A stretch of 64,000 nucleotides of DNA, taken from Pseudomonas viridiflava. Its GTDB lineage: Bacteria; Pseudomonadota; Gammaproteobacteria; Pseudomonadales; Pseudomonadaceae. Under the pieces are notes generated by a model. The model did no database searches and had not been told where the DNA came from. It saw only the letters and a program-made list of their open reading frames with translations. Below are positions 26,417 to 35,770 of the stretch, in pieces (the stretch's first letter is position 1; each line of letters opens with the position of its first letter). Location: positions 1 to 64,000 of the forward strand of contig NZ_RBTP01000036.1 in NCBI RefSeq assembly GCF_003702045.1, read 5' to 3'. The position numbers and the translations under genes were made by a program.

Positions 26417-26446
26417 TTGATGTTGTAAGTCTGCGTTAAGTATTTA
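26417..26446 (+). promoter_or_regulatory. Candidate sigma-70 promoter ahead of xaxA
   Basis: TTGATG (26417-26422) and TATTTA (26441-26446) are separated by 18 bp in an AT-rich spacer after the speC terminator, giving a leader of about 150 nt to xaxA. Another -10-like TATAAA lies at 26456. Weak consensus evidence only. Confidence 0.3.
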
Positions 26447-26605
26447 TGTGCTCGCTATAAAGCGTACCGGTTTGCTGCTTATTCCTACATGTTCGATCCG
26501 CTTCGTTCGCTGTTTCAGCCGAGAAGGCCCTGTTAATTTTTAAAGCGTCTTCATGCGACGCTTCAGTTCGTACGGACAGCGAATATTAATAATAAGGAGT
26601 TAAAC

Positions 26606-27805
26606 ATGTCATCTGCAGCCGTCTCGAACCTTACGGATGGAAAACCGCATTCGGTCGAAGAGGTCAGTCAGGTCACCGGATCGCTTCTGGATATTGTGGC
26701 AGGACGTACCCCTGATGTCGGGCGTGCGCCCGGATTATTGATTACCAATGAGGATGTTCGTCGAATAAGACGTTACGTCAGCACAGGTCTGGCACTGCCC
26801 ACGCAACTGGAGGAGGTCAGGCACCTGCTGGGTAATCAGAACATCGACATTCCCGGGCTGCAACCCCAGGCCATTGTCAGGCTGTACACCGATATCTTCG
26901 AGCATGCCAAAAGCTGGTCGGAGCTTGAAACCGACATGCGGAAGGTGGGCAGCGATCTGTACGTCTTCGCCGGTAATCTGATCACCATCGCAGAAAGCAT
27001 GGTTGAGTTCATCAAGGGGATGGACGCGTACCAGACCCTGCAGATCAGCGACCTCACCGCAGAACAGCTGCTGGCCATGCCTCCTGTCGAACTGGTCGAG
27101 GGTGATCGCAAGAGAATTCCGGGCCTGCTGTCGCTGGTCGATGATCTGAAAGTTCACATTAAAGATCACAGTGCCAGCACCACGCGCACCCGAGTGGGTG
27201 TCAGCGCATTCAGCCGTAAGCTCAAGGATCAGGTTGCGCCTGCTGTTGCGTTGAAGATCAGGCTGGCCGGTTCGCTGAACACTGACGAAAAGAAAACGAA
27301 GCTCACGGAGGAAGTCAGCCGCCTCAATGAGCTGATCAATCAGAAGGTCGCCGAGTACGAAGAGTACTGCGACTACAAGTGGATCGGTTTCTGGTGGGGG
27401 GCGGTGGGCGGCGTGATCAGTTTGTCGATCTACGGACCCAAGGCCACGGCAGCGCTCGAGGAAAAAGACCGCTTGATTGCACAAAAACAGCAGGCAGAGA
27501 AAACGATTCAACAGCTCGACAAACTGTTGAGCGAATTCATGGCGTTTGAAACCAGTCTGCAGGATTTGAAAACGCGCATTGATGGGGCTTCCAGCAGCGT
27601 CAGCAATATTGAAAGTCTCTGGGTATTGCTGGAAGAACTGATCGACTCTTCTTACGACCGTATAAGGAACACCCACAACGGCCTGTATCTGGTCAGTCTG
27701 GTGTCTCGTTTTCAGACGCTCATTTCCAGTTGGCAGCAAGTCAGGACGCAAGCATTTGATTTGCTGACGGCCTTCAATAAAGCCCTGGAAGAGCCAGCGG
27801 CCTAA
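26606..27805 (+). CDS. xaxA: Alpha-xenorhabdolysin family binary toxin subunit A (XaxA/YaxA-like)
   Basis: 399 residues, close to the size of XaxA. The family makes one half of a two-component alpha-pore-forming cytolysin of the ClyA superfamily; A binds or inserts in host membranes and recruits B. Visible: the N-terminal family segment ITNEDVRRIRRYVSTGLALP, long amphipathic helices, and a hydrophobic hairpin WIGFWWGAVGGVISLSIYG at about 258-276. No signal peptide, as expected for this family. Ribosome site AATAAGGAG. XaxB follows after 34 bp. Lower GC in the upstream spacer and the isolated position suggest acquisition between speC and the PepSY gene. Confidence 0.86.
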   Translation: MSSAAVSNLTDGKPHSVEEVSQVTGSLLDIVAGRTPDVGRAPGLLITNEDVRRIRRYVSTGLALPTQLEEVRHLLGNQNIDIPGLQPQAIVRLYTDIFEHAKSWSELETDMRKVGSDLYVFAGNLITIAESMVEFIKGMDAYQTLQISDLTAEQLLAMPPVELVEGDRKRIPGLLSLVDDLKVHIKDHSASTTRTRVGVSAFSRKLKDQVAPAVALKIRLAGSLNTDEKKTKLTEEVSRLNELINQKVAEYEEYCDYKWIGFWWGAVGGVISLSIYGPKATAALEEKDRLIAQKQQAEKTIQQLDKLLSEFMAFETSLQDLKTRIDGASSSVSNIESLWVLLEELIDSSYDRIRNTHNGLYLVSLVSRFQTLISSWQQVRTQAFDLLTAFNKALEEPAA

Positions 27806-27839
27806 TCATCACAACTTCAAGATTCACGGAAATCTTCTA

Positions 27840-28853
27840 ATGAATGTTTATGTACTTGATGTACCTTTTTCACTGCCTCGCCCCGACCTGGAAGTTGTGG
27901 CCGACAGCCGCCTATCGATACAGCGGCAGGCTGAAGCCCTCGGCGACCTTTATCTGCCGGTGCTGACAGAATCGCTTGGCAGTCTGCTCAAAGAGTTGAG
28001 TCATGCCGACAGGCAGTTTCTGGATATCCTGACGCTTGTTCCACATGGTATGGACAGTGAGGATATTCAACCTTTCATGGACGCGATCACGCAGCTGAAG
28101 GCGAAGCCTGAAGACGCTGAAACCAGGGCGGCGCTTGCCGAGTTCAATGCGGAAATCGACACGCTTCTGCAAGGCAAGCTCATGTCTCTGTCCGAGGCCG
28201 TTAGCACGCTCGATAACGCTCTGGTCAATCTTGATGCCGTTCATTTCAACGACGTGGCCCATCTGGCAGGCTCGCTGGACAAGGAAGTGGTCGATGCGCG
28301 GGCACTGCTTTCCAGCGAAGAGACATCCCTGACCCATCTGCAGGAGAAAGAAGCGGCGGCGGGGGCCTTGATCACCGAGCTTGAAGGTCTCAGCTTTCTC
28401 GACAAGCTCAAGCCGCTGGTGGTGTCACTGGAAAAGCTGGCTGAGATCGATCCTGCGAGTCCCAGTCTTGGTTCAATCAAGGCAGGTATTGCAGGTGTGG
28501 CGAATATTCTGAACCTGATCGACGGCTCGCTCAAATACGACCAATTGCTCGATCACCGCAGCAAGCTTCACGCGCAAGTGGCCGAACAGCGTGAGAAGGT
28601 TGAGCAGGCAAATGCTCGGCTGAAGGCGCAAACCGACAATCAGGACCAGCTCGCCGTGCTTCAGTCCATTGATGGTTCAAGAGAGCGCTATGTGCTTGAA
28701 GCTGGCAAGTTGCGTCAGGCCCTGCAGCATTTTCTGGACACGGAACGTCAGGCCGCGGCGTCTGAAATCGAAGCCCGTGCAGAAGGTTTTGCCCGCCGTA
28801 TTCGACAACTGATCGATTACCTGAATGACCTGCGTCGTCAATGGCGTAACTGA
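27840..28853 (+). CDS. xaxB: Alpha-xenorhabdolysin family binary toxin subunit B (XaxB/YaxB-like)
   Basis: 337 residues, close to the length of XaxB. It is largely alpha-helical with coiled-coil stretches (HRSKLHAQVAEQREKVEQAN) and a moderately hydrophobic segment about 205-225 (GSIKAGIAGVANILNLIDG), as in the membrane-proximal head of XaxB. No signal peptide. Together with the preceding subunit it would form a heteromeric pore. The ribosome site before its ATG is weak (ACGGAAA), so its output may depend on coupling to xaxA. Confidence 0.84.
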   Translation: MNVYVLDVPFSLPRPDLEVVADSRLSIQRQAEALGDLYLPVLTESLGSLLKELSHADRQFLDILTLVPHGMDSEDIQPFMDAITQLKAKPEDAETRAALAEFNAEIDTLLQGKLMSLSEAVSTLDNALVNLDAVHFNDVAHLAGSLDKEVVDARALLSSEETSLTHLQEKEAAAGALITELEGLSFLDKLKPLVVSLEKLAEIDPASPSLGSIKAGIAGVANILNLIDGSLKYDQLLDHRSKLHAQVAEQREKVEQANARLKAQTDNQDQLAVLQSIDGSRERYVLEAGKLRQALQHFLDTERQAAASEIEARAEGFARRIRQLIDYLNDLRRQWRN

Positions 28854-28999
28854 GGCTCAAGGTCCGCGCAATCCGCGCGCCAGCCAGCGTTTCATGAACG
28901 ATGCTAATCCAGTCGAAGTTCCGCCCTGCTGGCGTTACGATGCGCCACCGAATACAGGCAGCCGTACTGCAATGCAGAGAAGGCGTTCGAGGGTTGCGA

Positions 29000-31546
29000 G
29001 TGGTGAAGAAGGTACTGTTTCAATTGCACTGGTTCTTCGGAATCACGGCAGGGCTTGTGCTGAGCCTGATGGGCATTACAGGCGCGCTGTATTCGTTCGA
29101 GAACGAAATTGTCGATGCGCTCGACCCACAGGTGATGCTGGTCGAACCGCGAGGTGCAACGCTGCCACCTGTCGACCTGGTGCGCAGGCTGGAAGCGGCG
29201 ACCGGGCTGACGGTCGCCAACCTGCGTGTCGAAACTGTCGGCAATCGGGTCGCTCAGGTCTATTTCACACCTGAGCCCGGCGAACGTAAGGGTCCCAAGC
29301 GTAACTTCGATCCGTATACGGGCGAGCTGAAGGCTGATGGCCTTGGGGAGGACTTCTTCGAGTTCATCCTCAGACTGCACCGTTTTCTGACCATAGGCGA
29401 AGTGGGCAAGCAGATTACGGGAGCCTGTACGCTGATTCTGGTGTTCTTCTGCCTGTCGGGCCTTTATCTGCGCTGGCCTCGTAATGCATCGAACTGGCGA
29501 GCCTGGCTGACACTGGACTGGGCGAAGAAAGGCCGCAGCTTCAATTGGGATTTGCATTCGGTTTTCGGGACCTGGTGCCTGCTGTTCTATCTGCTGTTCG
29601 CGATTACCGGCCTGACCTGGTCTTATGACTGGGTCAGTAACGGCCTGGACAGACTGATCGGCGATACGCCTGCCGATCAGCGCAAAGGCGTGGCCGGGCG
29701 TGGCGTAAATGCCGACGGCAAGGTGCAGGCGCCAGCGCCTCTGGTGGTGGACTACGTGGCGATCTGGGACAGCTTGCAGAAGACCGCCGGGCCTGGCCTG
29801 AGCGCTTACAACCTGCGTCTGCCGCCAGCGGGCAATCAACAGGCCAGGGTGTCCTATCTGCTCATGGATTCGCCTCATCCGTGGGCGTTGAACAACATGA
29901 CTCTGGATCCGGCCAACGGCAAGGTCAGCATGGTCTCGCGATATGCAGAGCACACGTTTGGCACGCAGTTGCTGATCAGTAACTATGCGCTGCATGTCGG
30001 CAGCTATTTCGGCATTGTGGGGCGTCTGCTCATGACTGCTGCGGCCTTGACGATGCCGTTGTTCTTCATCACGGGCTGGTTGCTGTATCTGGATCGGCGA
30101 CGCAAGAAGCGCGACGTCAGGGCGGCACGTCTTGATGTATCGGCCAGCGCTGCGCCTGATGCGTCCTCATGGTTGATTGGCTTCGCCAGCCAGAGCGGTT
30201 TTGCCGAACAACTGGCGTGGCAGACAGCGGGGCAGTTGCAGGCTGCGGGTGTGTCGGTGCGGGTGCAGCGGCTTGGCGACCTGACCGAGCAGGACGTGAG
30301 TGAAAGCCGCAACGCCCTGTTCGTGGTCAGTACCTTCGGCGATGGTGAAGCGCCAGACAGTGCGCGTGGTTTCGAGCGCAAGCTGCTGGGCCGTCCGCTG
30401 TCGCTGGAGGCGCTCAATTATGCCGTGCTGGCCCTGGGTGACCGGCAGTATCCACATTTCTGTGGTTTTGCCCGTCGTCTGCATGACTGGCTGGCCGTAT
30501 GTGGCGGCAGCACGTTGTTTACCCCGGTCGAGGTTGACCGTGCAGACCCGGTCGCGCTGCAACACTGGCAACACCATGTGGGGCTGCTGACCGGCAGTCA
30601 GCCGGCGGCGCTCTGGCAGGCCCCGGTGTTCGAGAACTGGACGCTGACCCGACGAGAACACCTGAACCCTGGCAGCAGTGGCTCGGGTGTCTATCTGCTG
30701 GATCTGGTCGGCGCTGGCGCGATGGCTTGGCAGGCAGGTGATCTGGTCGAGGTCTTGCCGCGCAACAGCGATGACACCGTACGGCACTTCCTGAGCGGGC
30801 TGGGGATCGATCCGGCTACTCAGGTCAACATAGAAGGTTTGCAGGAACCGATTGCGCAGGCGCTGGCGACTCGTCAATTGCCACAACATCGGGCGCATTT
30901 GGTGGGGCTGCATGCCCAGGCGCTGATCGATGCGCTGGTGCCACTGTCCGCGCGAGAATACTCCATCGCTTCCATTGCGGAAGACGGCTGTCTGCAACTC
31001 ATCGTGCGTCAGGAAATTCATCCGGATGGCAGTCTTGGGCTGGGTTCCGGCTGGCTGACCCAGCATGCGGCATCAGGCGGTGCAATCAGCCTGCGTCTGC
31101 GCCGCAACAGCAGTTTCCACCTGCCTGCCGAGCCGGTCCCCCTGATCCTGTTGGGCAACGGCACCGGGCTCGCGGGGCTGCGCAGCCTATTGAAAGCGCG
31201 CATCGCCCAAGGCCGGACGCGCAACTGGCTGCTGTTCGGCGAGCGTAACCGAGCGCATGATTTCCACTGTGGCGCAGAGCTGCAAGGCTGGTTGGATTCG
31301 GGTGACCTGACACGACTGGATCTGGCGTTCTCGCGGGATCAGGCAGAGAAAGTCTACGTGCAGGACCTGCTACGCGAGTCTGCCCAAGCGCTGCGAGCAT
31401 GGCTGGATGAAGGCGCAGCGATTTACATTTGCGGCAGCTTGCAAGGCATGGCGGCGGGCGTGGATCAGGTGTTGAACGATGTACTCGGCGAACGGGCCGT
31501 CAGCGAGCTGGTGGAGCAGGGGCGGTATCGGCGGGATGTGTATTGA
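29000..31546 (+). CDS. PepSY-domain membrane flavoreductase (flavodoxin and FAD/NAD reductase fusion)
   Basis: 848 residues. The start is taken as a GTG at 29000 with GAGGG 6 bp upstream; the ATGs at 28901 and 28940 lack ribosome sites. Layout: PepSY_TM part with helices about 8-30, 140-160, 190-210 and 345-367; a flavodoxin/FMN domain from about 390 (GFASQSGFAEQLAWQTA, VVSTFGDGEAPDSA); a CPR/sulfite-reductase-type FAD domain (AREYSIAS about 650); and an NAD(P) domain (LGNGTGLAGLRSLL about 717, YICGSLQGMA near the end). Likely moves electrons from NADPH across the inner membrane, as proposed for ferric-siderophore reduction. Resembles PAO1 PA4513, which is linked to piuA/piuC; those genes are absent here. 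Confidence 0.85.
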   Translation: MVKKVLFQLHWFFGITAGLVLSLMGITGALYSFENEIVDALDPQVMLVEPRGATLPPVDLVRRLEAATGLTVANLRVETVGNRVAQVYFTPEPGERKGPKRNFDPYTGELKADGLGEDFFEFILRLHRFLTIGEVGKQITGACTLILVFFCLSGLYLRWPRNASNWRAWLTLDWAKKGRSFNWDLHSVFGTWCLLFYLLFAITGLTWSYDWVSNGLDRLIGDTPADQRKGVAGRGVNADGKVQAPAPLVVDYVAIWDSLQKTAGPGLSAYNLRLPPAGNQQARVSYLLMDSPHPWALNNMTLDPANGKVSMVSRYAEHTFGTQLLISNYALHVGSYFGIVGRLLMTAAALTMPLFFITGWLLYLDRRRKKRDVRAARLDVSASAAPDASSWLIGFASQSGFAEQLAWQTAGQLQAAGVSVRVQRLGDLTEQDVSESRNALFVVSTFGDGEAPDSARGFERKLLGRPLSLEALNYAVLALGDRQYPHFCGFARRLHDWLAVCGGSTLFTPVEVDRADPVALQHWQHHVGLLTGSQPAALWQAPVFENWTLTRREHLNPGSSGSGVYLLDLVGAGAMAWQAGDLVEVLPRNSDDTVRHFLSGLGIDPATQVNIEGLQEPIAQALATRQLPQHRAHLVGLHAQALIDALVPLSAREYSIASIAEDGCLQLIVRQEIHPDGSLGLGSGWLTQHAASGGAISLRLRRNSSFHLPAEPVPLILLGNGTGLAGLRSLLKARIAQGRTRNWLLFGERNRAHDFHCGAELQGWLDSGDLTRLDLAFSRDQAEKVYVQDLLRESAQALRAWLDEGAAIYICGSLQGMAAGVDQVLNDVLGERAVSELVEQGRYRRDVY

Positions 31547-31570
31547 GGTCTGCTGGTTGATACAGAACCT

Positions 31571-31616
31571 GTGGGAGGCACCACCACGTCTTCGACGTAG
31601 CCCGGTCCGCTCCCAC
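31571..31616. repeat. REP-like palindrome (short)
   Basis: GTGGGAG at 31571 and CTCCCAC at 31610 delimit a 46-bp element with a degenerate centre, 24 bp after the PepSY gene. Confidence 0.55.
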
Positions 31617-31655
31617 AAAATCGCGTTCCTTCAGTGGTTACAGGTTGTTTGATAA

Positions 31656-31739
31656 GAGGCGGCTTGCCGGCGATAGCGCCAGGTCAGTCACTGACGGGGT
31701 GACTGAAATAACGCATCGCCGGCAAGCCGCCTCCCACAG
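31656..31739. repeat. REP-type palindrome (GGCTTGCCGGCG class)
   Basis: AGGCGGCTTGCCGGCGATA at 31657 faces ATCGCCGGCAAGCCGCCTCC ending near 31733, with an inner AGTCAC/GTGACT hairpin. The core differs from the GTCCGC class, so two REP subfamilies stand side by side in this gap. Confidence 0.8.
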
Positions 31740-31768
31740 GGCGTGTATTTATCCAGTGATACTTGGGT

Positions 31769-31799
31769 AAAACGATGGGCCCAGAGCATGGGCATCATC
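31769..31799 (-). terminator. Terminator of the dpp operon
   Basis: On the minus strand GATGATGCCC pairs with GGGCCCATC around ATGCTCT and is followed by GTTTTACC, 15 bp after the dppF stop. Confidence 0.55.
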
Positions 31800-31813
31800 T
31801 TTACAAGGCAGAA

Positions 31814-32788
31814 TCACGCTGCGACGAACTGCTCCGCGTAGTGGCAGGCCACTTGGCGGTTGTCCACCAGGCGCAGCTCCGGCACGTCTATGGCGCAGCG
31901 CTCGGTCGCGTACGGGCAGCGCTTGTGGAACGCGCAGCCGCTGGGTGGGTTGAGCGGATTGGGCAGCTCCCCGACGATCTTGATCTTGGGTTTCAGCGGA
32001 TCAGGATGGATGGTCGGGGTCGCTGACAGCAACGCCTGGGTGTACGGGTGCAGCGGACGGTTGTAGATCTCTTCCTTGGGACCCATTTCCGCAGGCCGGC
32101 CCAGGTACATCACCAGCACGGTGTCGGCCACATGACGCACCACCGACAGGTTGTGCGAGATGAACACGTAGGCCGTGTTGAATTCCTGCTGCAGGTCCAT
32201 GAACAGGTTCAGCACCTGTGCCTGAATCGACACGTCCAGCGCCGACGTCGGCTCATCCGCCACCAGCACCTTAGGCTGCAACATCATCGCCCGAGCCAGC
32301 GCGATACGCTGACGCTGACCACCGGAGAACATGTGCGGGTAGCGCTGATAATGCTCAGGACGCAAGCCGACCTGAGCCATCATCGCCTGCACTTTCTCGC
32401 GGCGTTCTGCGGCGGACAGTTTGGTGTTGATCAGCAGTGGTTCGCCGAGCTGATCACCCACCTTCTGCCGAGGGTTCAGCGACGCGTACGGACTTTGAAA
32501 CACCATCTGCACATCTTTACGCAATTGCTTGCGCTCGGACTTGCTGGCGCCCGCCACTTCCTGGCCAGCGATTTTAAGGGATCCGGACGACGGCTCTTCG
32601 ATCAGTGTCAGCGCGCGTGCCAACGTGGACTTGCCACAACCGGATTCGCCCACCACGGCCAGGGTCTTGCCCGCTTCGAGTTCGAACGACACGCCGTTGA
32701 GGGCGCGTACCAGTGCCGTGCCTTTGAACAGTCCGCGAGAGACTTCGTAGTGACGGGTAAGGTCACGGGCGGTAAGTACGACGCTCAT
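31814..32788 (-). CDS. dppF: Dipeptide ABC transporter ATP-binding protein DppF
   Basis: 324 residues from [10 protein letters not shown]. Walker A GESGCGKST, signature FSGGQRQRIALARAM, Walker B VLVADEPTSALD, and a C-terminal oligopeptide-type zinc/iron-sulfur-like Cys cluster CAFHKRCPYATERC. With DppD it powers the DppBC channel. The start overlaps the dppD stop (TGATG). Last gene of the dppBCDF block. Confidence 0.94.
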   Translation of the reverse strand: MSVVLTARDLTRHYEVSRGLFKGTALVRALNGVSFELEAGKTLAVVGESGCGKSTLARALTLIEEPSSGSLKIAGQEVAGASKSERKQLRKDVQMVFQSPYASLNPRQKVGDQLGEPLLINTKLSAAERREKVQAMMAQVGLRPEHYQRYPHMFSGGQRQRIALARAMMLQPKVLVADEPTSALDVSIQAQVLNLFMDLQQEFNTAYVFISHNLSVVRHVADTVLVMYLGRPAEMGPKEEIYNRPLHPYTQALLSATPTIHPDPLKPKIKIVGELPNPLNPPSGCAFHKRCPYATERCAIDVPELRLVDNRQVACHYAEQFVAA

Positions 32789-33756
32789 CACGCCACCTCC
32801 TGATTCAAGGGATAGAAGCAACGCGCAAGGCTATGGGCCTTGGGGTCCAGCGCCGGACGCTGCACGCGGCAGTTGTCCTGCACGTAAGGGCAGCGTGGCG
32901 ACAGCAGGCAGCCTTGCGGACGGTCATAACGGCCCGGAACCATGCCAGGCAGGGTCGCCAGACGCTCGGCACCCATGCTGTGCTCCGGAATCGCCGCCAG
33001 CAGCGCTTCGCTGTAAGGATGCGCCGGAACGTCGAACAGGCCAGGCACCTGACCCACTTCAACGGCCTGACCTGCGTACATCACGCAGACCCGCTGAGCG
33101 GTTTCAGCCACAACCGCCAAGTCGTGGGTGATCAGAACCAGTGCCATGTCCTGCTCTTTCTGCAGGCTCAGCAGCAATTCCATGATCTGCGCCTGGATGG
33201 TTACGTCCAGTGCCGTGGTCGGTTCGTCGGCGATCAGCAGTTTCGGCTCGCCGGCAATCGCCATCGCAATCGCGACGCGCTGGCTCATGCCGCCCGACAA
33301 TTGATGCGGGTAGGCATTCAGGCGCGCAGCGGCGCCCGGGATCTCGACCTTTTCCAGCAGCTCCAGCGCACGCTGACGTGCAGCCTTGCCGGACATGCCC
33401 AAGTGCTGACGAAGCACTTCTTCGATCTGGAAACCCACGGTGTAGCTGGGGTTCAGTGCGGTCATCGGGTCCTGGAATACCATCGCCAGGTCTTTGCCGA
33501 TGATGCGACGACGCTGGCGGGCACTGAGCTTGGTCAGGTCCTTGCCGTCGAAGTTGAGTGCGTCGGCCGTGATGATGCCAGGTGCGTCGATCAGGCCCAT
33601 CAGCGCCATCATGGTCACGGATTTACCCGAACCCGACTCGCCTACGATGGCCAGCACTTCGCCTTTATCGACACTCAGGGACAGGCCATCCACGACGGGG
33701 ACAGCCTTTTCGTCGCCGAAGCGGACGTTGAGATTCTTGATTTCAAGCAGTGACAT
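32788..33756 (-). CDS. dppD: Dipeptide ABC transporter ATP-binding protein DppD
   Basis: 322 residues. Walker [11 protein letters not shown], signature [15 protein letters not shown], Walker [13 protein letters not shown], and the C-terminal Cys motif [14 protein letters not shown] typical of Opp/Dpp ATPases. Ribosome site GAGGAG. It lies 10 bp after dppC and overlaps dppF by one base. Confidence 0.94.
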   Translation of the reverse strand: MSLLEIKNLNVRFGDEKAVPVVDGLSLSVDKGEVLAIVGESGSGKSVTMMALMGLIDAPGIITADALNFDGKDLTKLSARQRRRIIGKDLAMVFQDPMTALNPSYTVGFQIEEVLRQHLGMSGKAARQRALELLEKVEIPGAAARLNAYPHQLSGGMSQRVAIAMAIAGEPKLLIADEPTTALDVTIQAQIMELLLSLQKEQDMALVLITHDLAVVAETAQRVCVMYAGQAVEVGQVPGLFDVPAHPYSEALLAAIPEHSMGAERLATLPGMVPGRYDRPQGCLLSPRCPYVQDNCRVQRPALDPKAHSLARCFYPLNQEVA

Positions 33757-33766
33757 ACGAATCTCC

Positions 33767-34678
33767 TCAGGCGGCGTTCTTGAGTTTCGGGTCCAGCGCG
33801 TCGCGCAGGCCGTCGCCCATCAGGTTGATTGCCAGCACGCTGAGCAAAATGGTCAGGCCGGGCAGGCTCACGACCCACCAGGCACGTTCGATGTAGTCGC
33901 GAGCCGAAGCGAGCATGGTGCCCCACTCAGGCGTCGGTGGTTGTACGCCAAGGCCCAGGAAGCCCAGTGCCGCGGCATCGAGAATCGCCGACGAGAAGCT
34001 CAGGGTGGCCTGAACGATCAGCGGTGCCATGCAATTGGGCAGCACGGTGATGAACATCAGGCGCGGCAGGGTTGCACCGGCCAGGCGGGCAGCGGTCACG
34101 TAGTCGCGGTTCAGTTCGCCCATCACCGCAGCACGGGTCAGGCGGACATAGGACGGCAGCGACACGATCGCGATGGCGATCACGGTGTTGATCAGGCCAG
34201 GGCCGAGGATCGCCACAATGGCCACTGCCAGCAGCAGCGAGGGCAGGGCGAGCATGATGTCCATCAGGCGCATCACCGACGGGCCCAGAATGCGCGGGAA
34301 GAAACCCGCCAACAGGCCCAGCAGGATGCCTGGGATCAGCGACATCACCACCGAAGACAGGCCGATCAGCAGCGACAGGCGCGAGCCCTGAATCAGACGC
34401 GACAGCAGATCGCGGCCCAGTTCGTCGGTGCCGAGGATGAACTGCCACTGGCCGCCTTCCAGCCAGACTGGCGGGGTCAGCAGGAAGTCGCGGTATTGCT
34501 CGCTCGGATCATGCGGCGCAACCCAAGGGGCGAACAGCGCGCAGAACACGATGATGATCATGAAGATCAGGCCGGCAACGGCACCTTTGTTCTTGGAGAA
34601 CGCTTGCCAGAACTCTTTGTACGGGGACGGATAAAGCAGGCTTTGATCGACTGCTACCGAAGGAGTAGGTGTGCTCAT
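33767..34678 (-). CDS. dppC: Dipeptide ABC transporter permease DppC
   Basis: 303 residues from [10 protein letters not shown]; an upstream in-frame start would run into dppB. N-terminal OppC domain with [20 protein letters not shown], then the [20 protein letters not shown] signature and the EAA loop [17 protein letters not shown]. Inner-membrane half-channel with DppB. Confidence 0.94.
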   Translation of the reverse strand: MSTPTPSVAVDQSLLYPSPYKEFWQAFSKNKGAVAGLIFMIIIVFCALFAPWVAPHDPSEQYRDFLLTPPVWLEGGQWQFILGTDELGRDLLSRLIQGSRLSLLIGLSSVVMSLIPGILLGLLAGFFPRILGPSVMRLMDIMLALPSLLLAVAIVAILGPGLINTVIAIAIVSLPSYVRLTRAAVMGELNRDYVTAARLAGATLPRLMFITVLPNCMAPLIVQATLSFSSAILDAAALGFLGLGVQPPTPEWGTMLASARDYIERAWWVVSLPGLTILLSVLAINLMGDGLRDALDPKLKNAA

Positions 34679-34688
34679 ATCGATGATC

Positions 34689-35699
34689 TCAGCGCTGGTG
34701 ACGGATGCGTGGGTTGGCAAAGCCGTAGAGGATGTCCACCACGAAATTGACCAGGATCACCAGGCAGGCGATCAGCAGGATGCCGTTCTGCACGACCGGA
34801 TAATCCCGGGCGCCGATGGCTTCGATCAGCCACTTGCCGATACCCGGCCAGGAGAAAATCGTTTCGGTCAGAACCGCACCGGCCAGCAACGTACCGATCT
34901 GCAGGCCGAACACGGTCAGGACCGGAATCAGTGCGTTGCGCAGGCCGTGAACGAACACCACGCGTGCGGGCGACAGGCCCTTGGCCCTGGCGGTACGGAC
35001 GTAGTCTTCACGCAGCACTTCGAGCATCGAGGAGCGGGTCATCCGGGCGATCACCGCCAGCGGAATGGTGCCCAGCACGATGGCCGGAAGAATCAGGTGA
35101 TGCAGGGCATCGAGAAACGCGCCTTGCTCATCGCTAAGCAGGGTGTCAATCAGCATGAAGCCGGTCACTGGCGGAATGTCGTAGAGCAAATCGATCCGCC
35201 CCGACACTGGCGTCCAGCCCAGCGACACCGAGAAGAACATGATGAGGATCAGGCCCCACCAGAAGATCGGCATGGAATAACCCGCCAGGGAAATCCCCAT
35301 GACCCCGTGGTCGAACAGGGACCCTCGTTTGAGTGCCGCGATCACCCCGGCCAGAAGCCCCAGGATGCCCGCGAAAATCAGCGCGGCCAGCGACAACTCC
35401 AGGGTTGCCGGGAACAGCGAGGTGAATTCGGTCCAGACACTGGTGCGCGTACGCAGCGATTCACCGAGGTCGCCCTGGGCGAGCTTGCCGATGTAATCGA
35501 TGTACTGGGCATAGAGCGGCTTGTTCAGACCAAGGCGCTCCATTGCTTGGGCGTGCATTTCCGGGTCGACCCGGCGCTCGCCCATCATGACTTCTACAGG
35601 GTCGCCCGGAATCAGGCGAATCAGCGCAAACGTCAGCAGGGTAATGCCGAAGAAGGTAGGGATCAGTAACCCCACCCGGCGGGCAATAAAACTAAACAT
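34689..35699 (-). CDS. dppB: Dipeptide ABC transporter permease DppB
   Basis: 336 residues. It starts with MFSFIARRVGLLIPTFFGIT, typical of OppB-type permeases, and carries RLIPGDPVEVMMGERR and the EAA loop YVRTARAKGLSPARVVFVHG with RNALIPVLT. Six membrane helices. 71 bp downstream of the nearest binding-protein gene and 10 bp before dppC. Confidence 0.95.
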   Translation of the reverse strand: MFSFIARRVGLLIPTFFGITLLTFALIRLIPGDPVEVMMGERRVDPEMHAQAMERLGLNKPLYAQYIDYIGKLAQGDLGESLRTRTSVWTEFTSLFPATLELSLAALIFAGILGLLAGVIAALKRGSLFDHGVMGISLAGYSMPIFWWGLILIMFFSVSLGWTPVSGRIDLLYDIPPVTGFMLIDTLLSDEQGAFLDALHHLILPAIVLGTIPLAVIARMTRSSMLEVLREDYVRTARAKGLSPARVVFVHGLRNALIPVLTVFGLQIGTLLAGAVLTETIFSWPGIGKWLIEAIGARDYPVVQNGILLIACLVILVNFVVDILYGFANPRIRHQR

Positions 35700-35770
35700 C
35701 TTGTGGTGTACCTCATCAGCCGGTCAGGCGTACCGCCCTTGCTCTTGTGGAGCGCAGGCGGTGGTTTTTT

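Noticed and set aside
28901..28999. ATG starts for the PepSY flavoreductase at 28901 or 28940
   Set aside because: No ribosome site, and the extra residues (Arg-rich, HRIQAAVLQCREG) do not precede the first helix in relatives as far as I recall; the GTG at 29000 has GAGGG in place.
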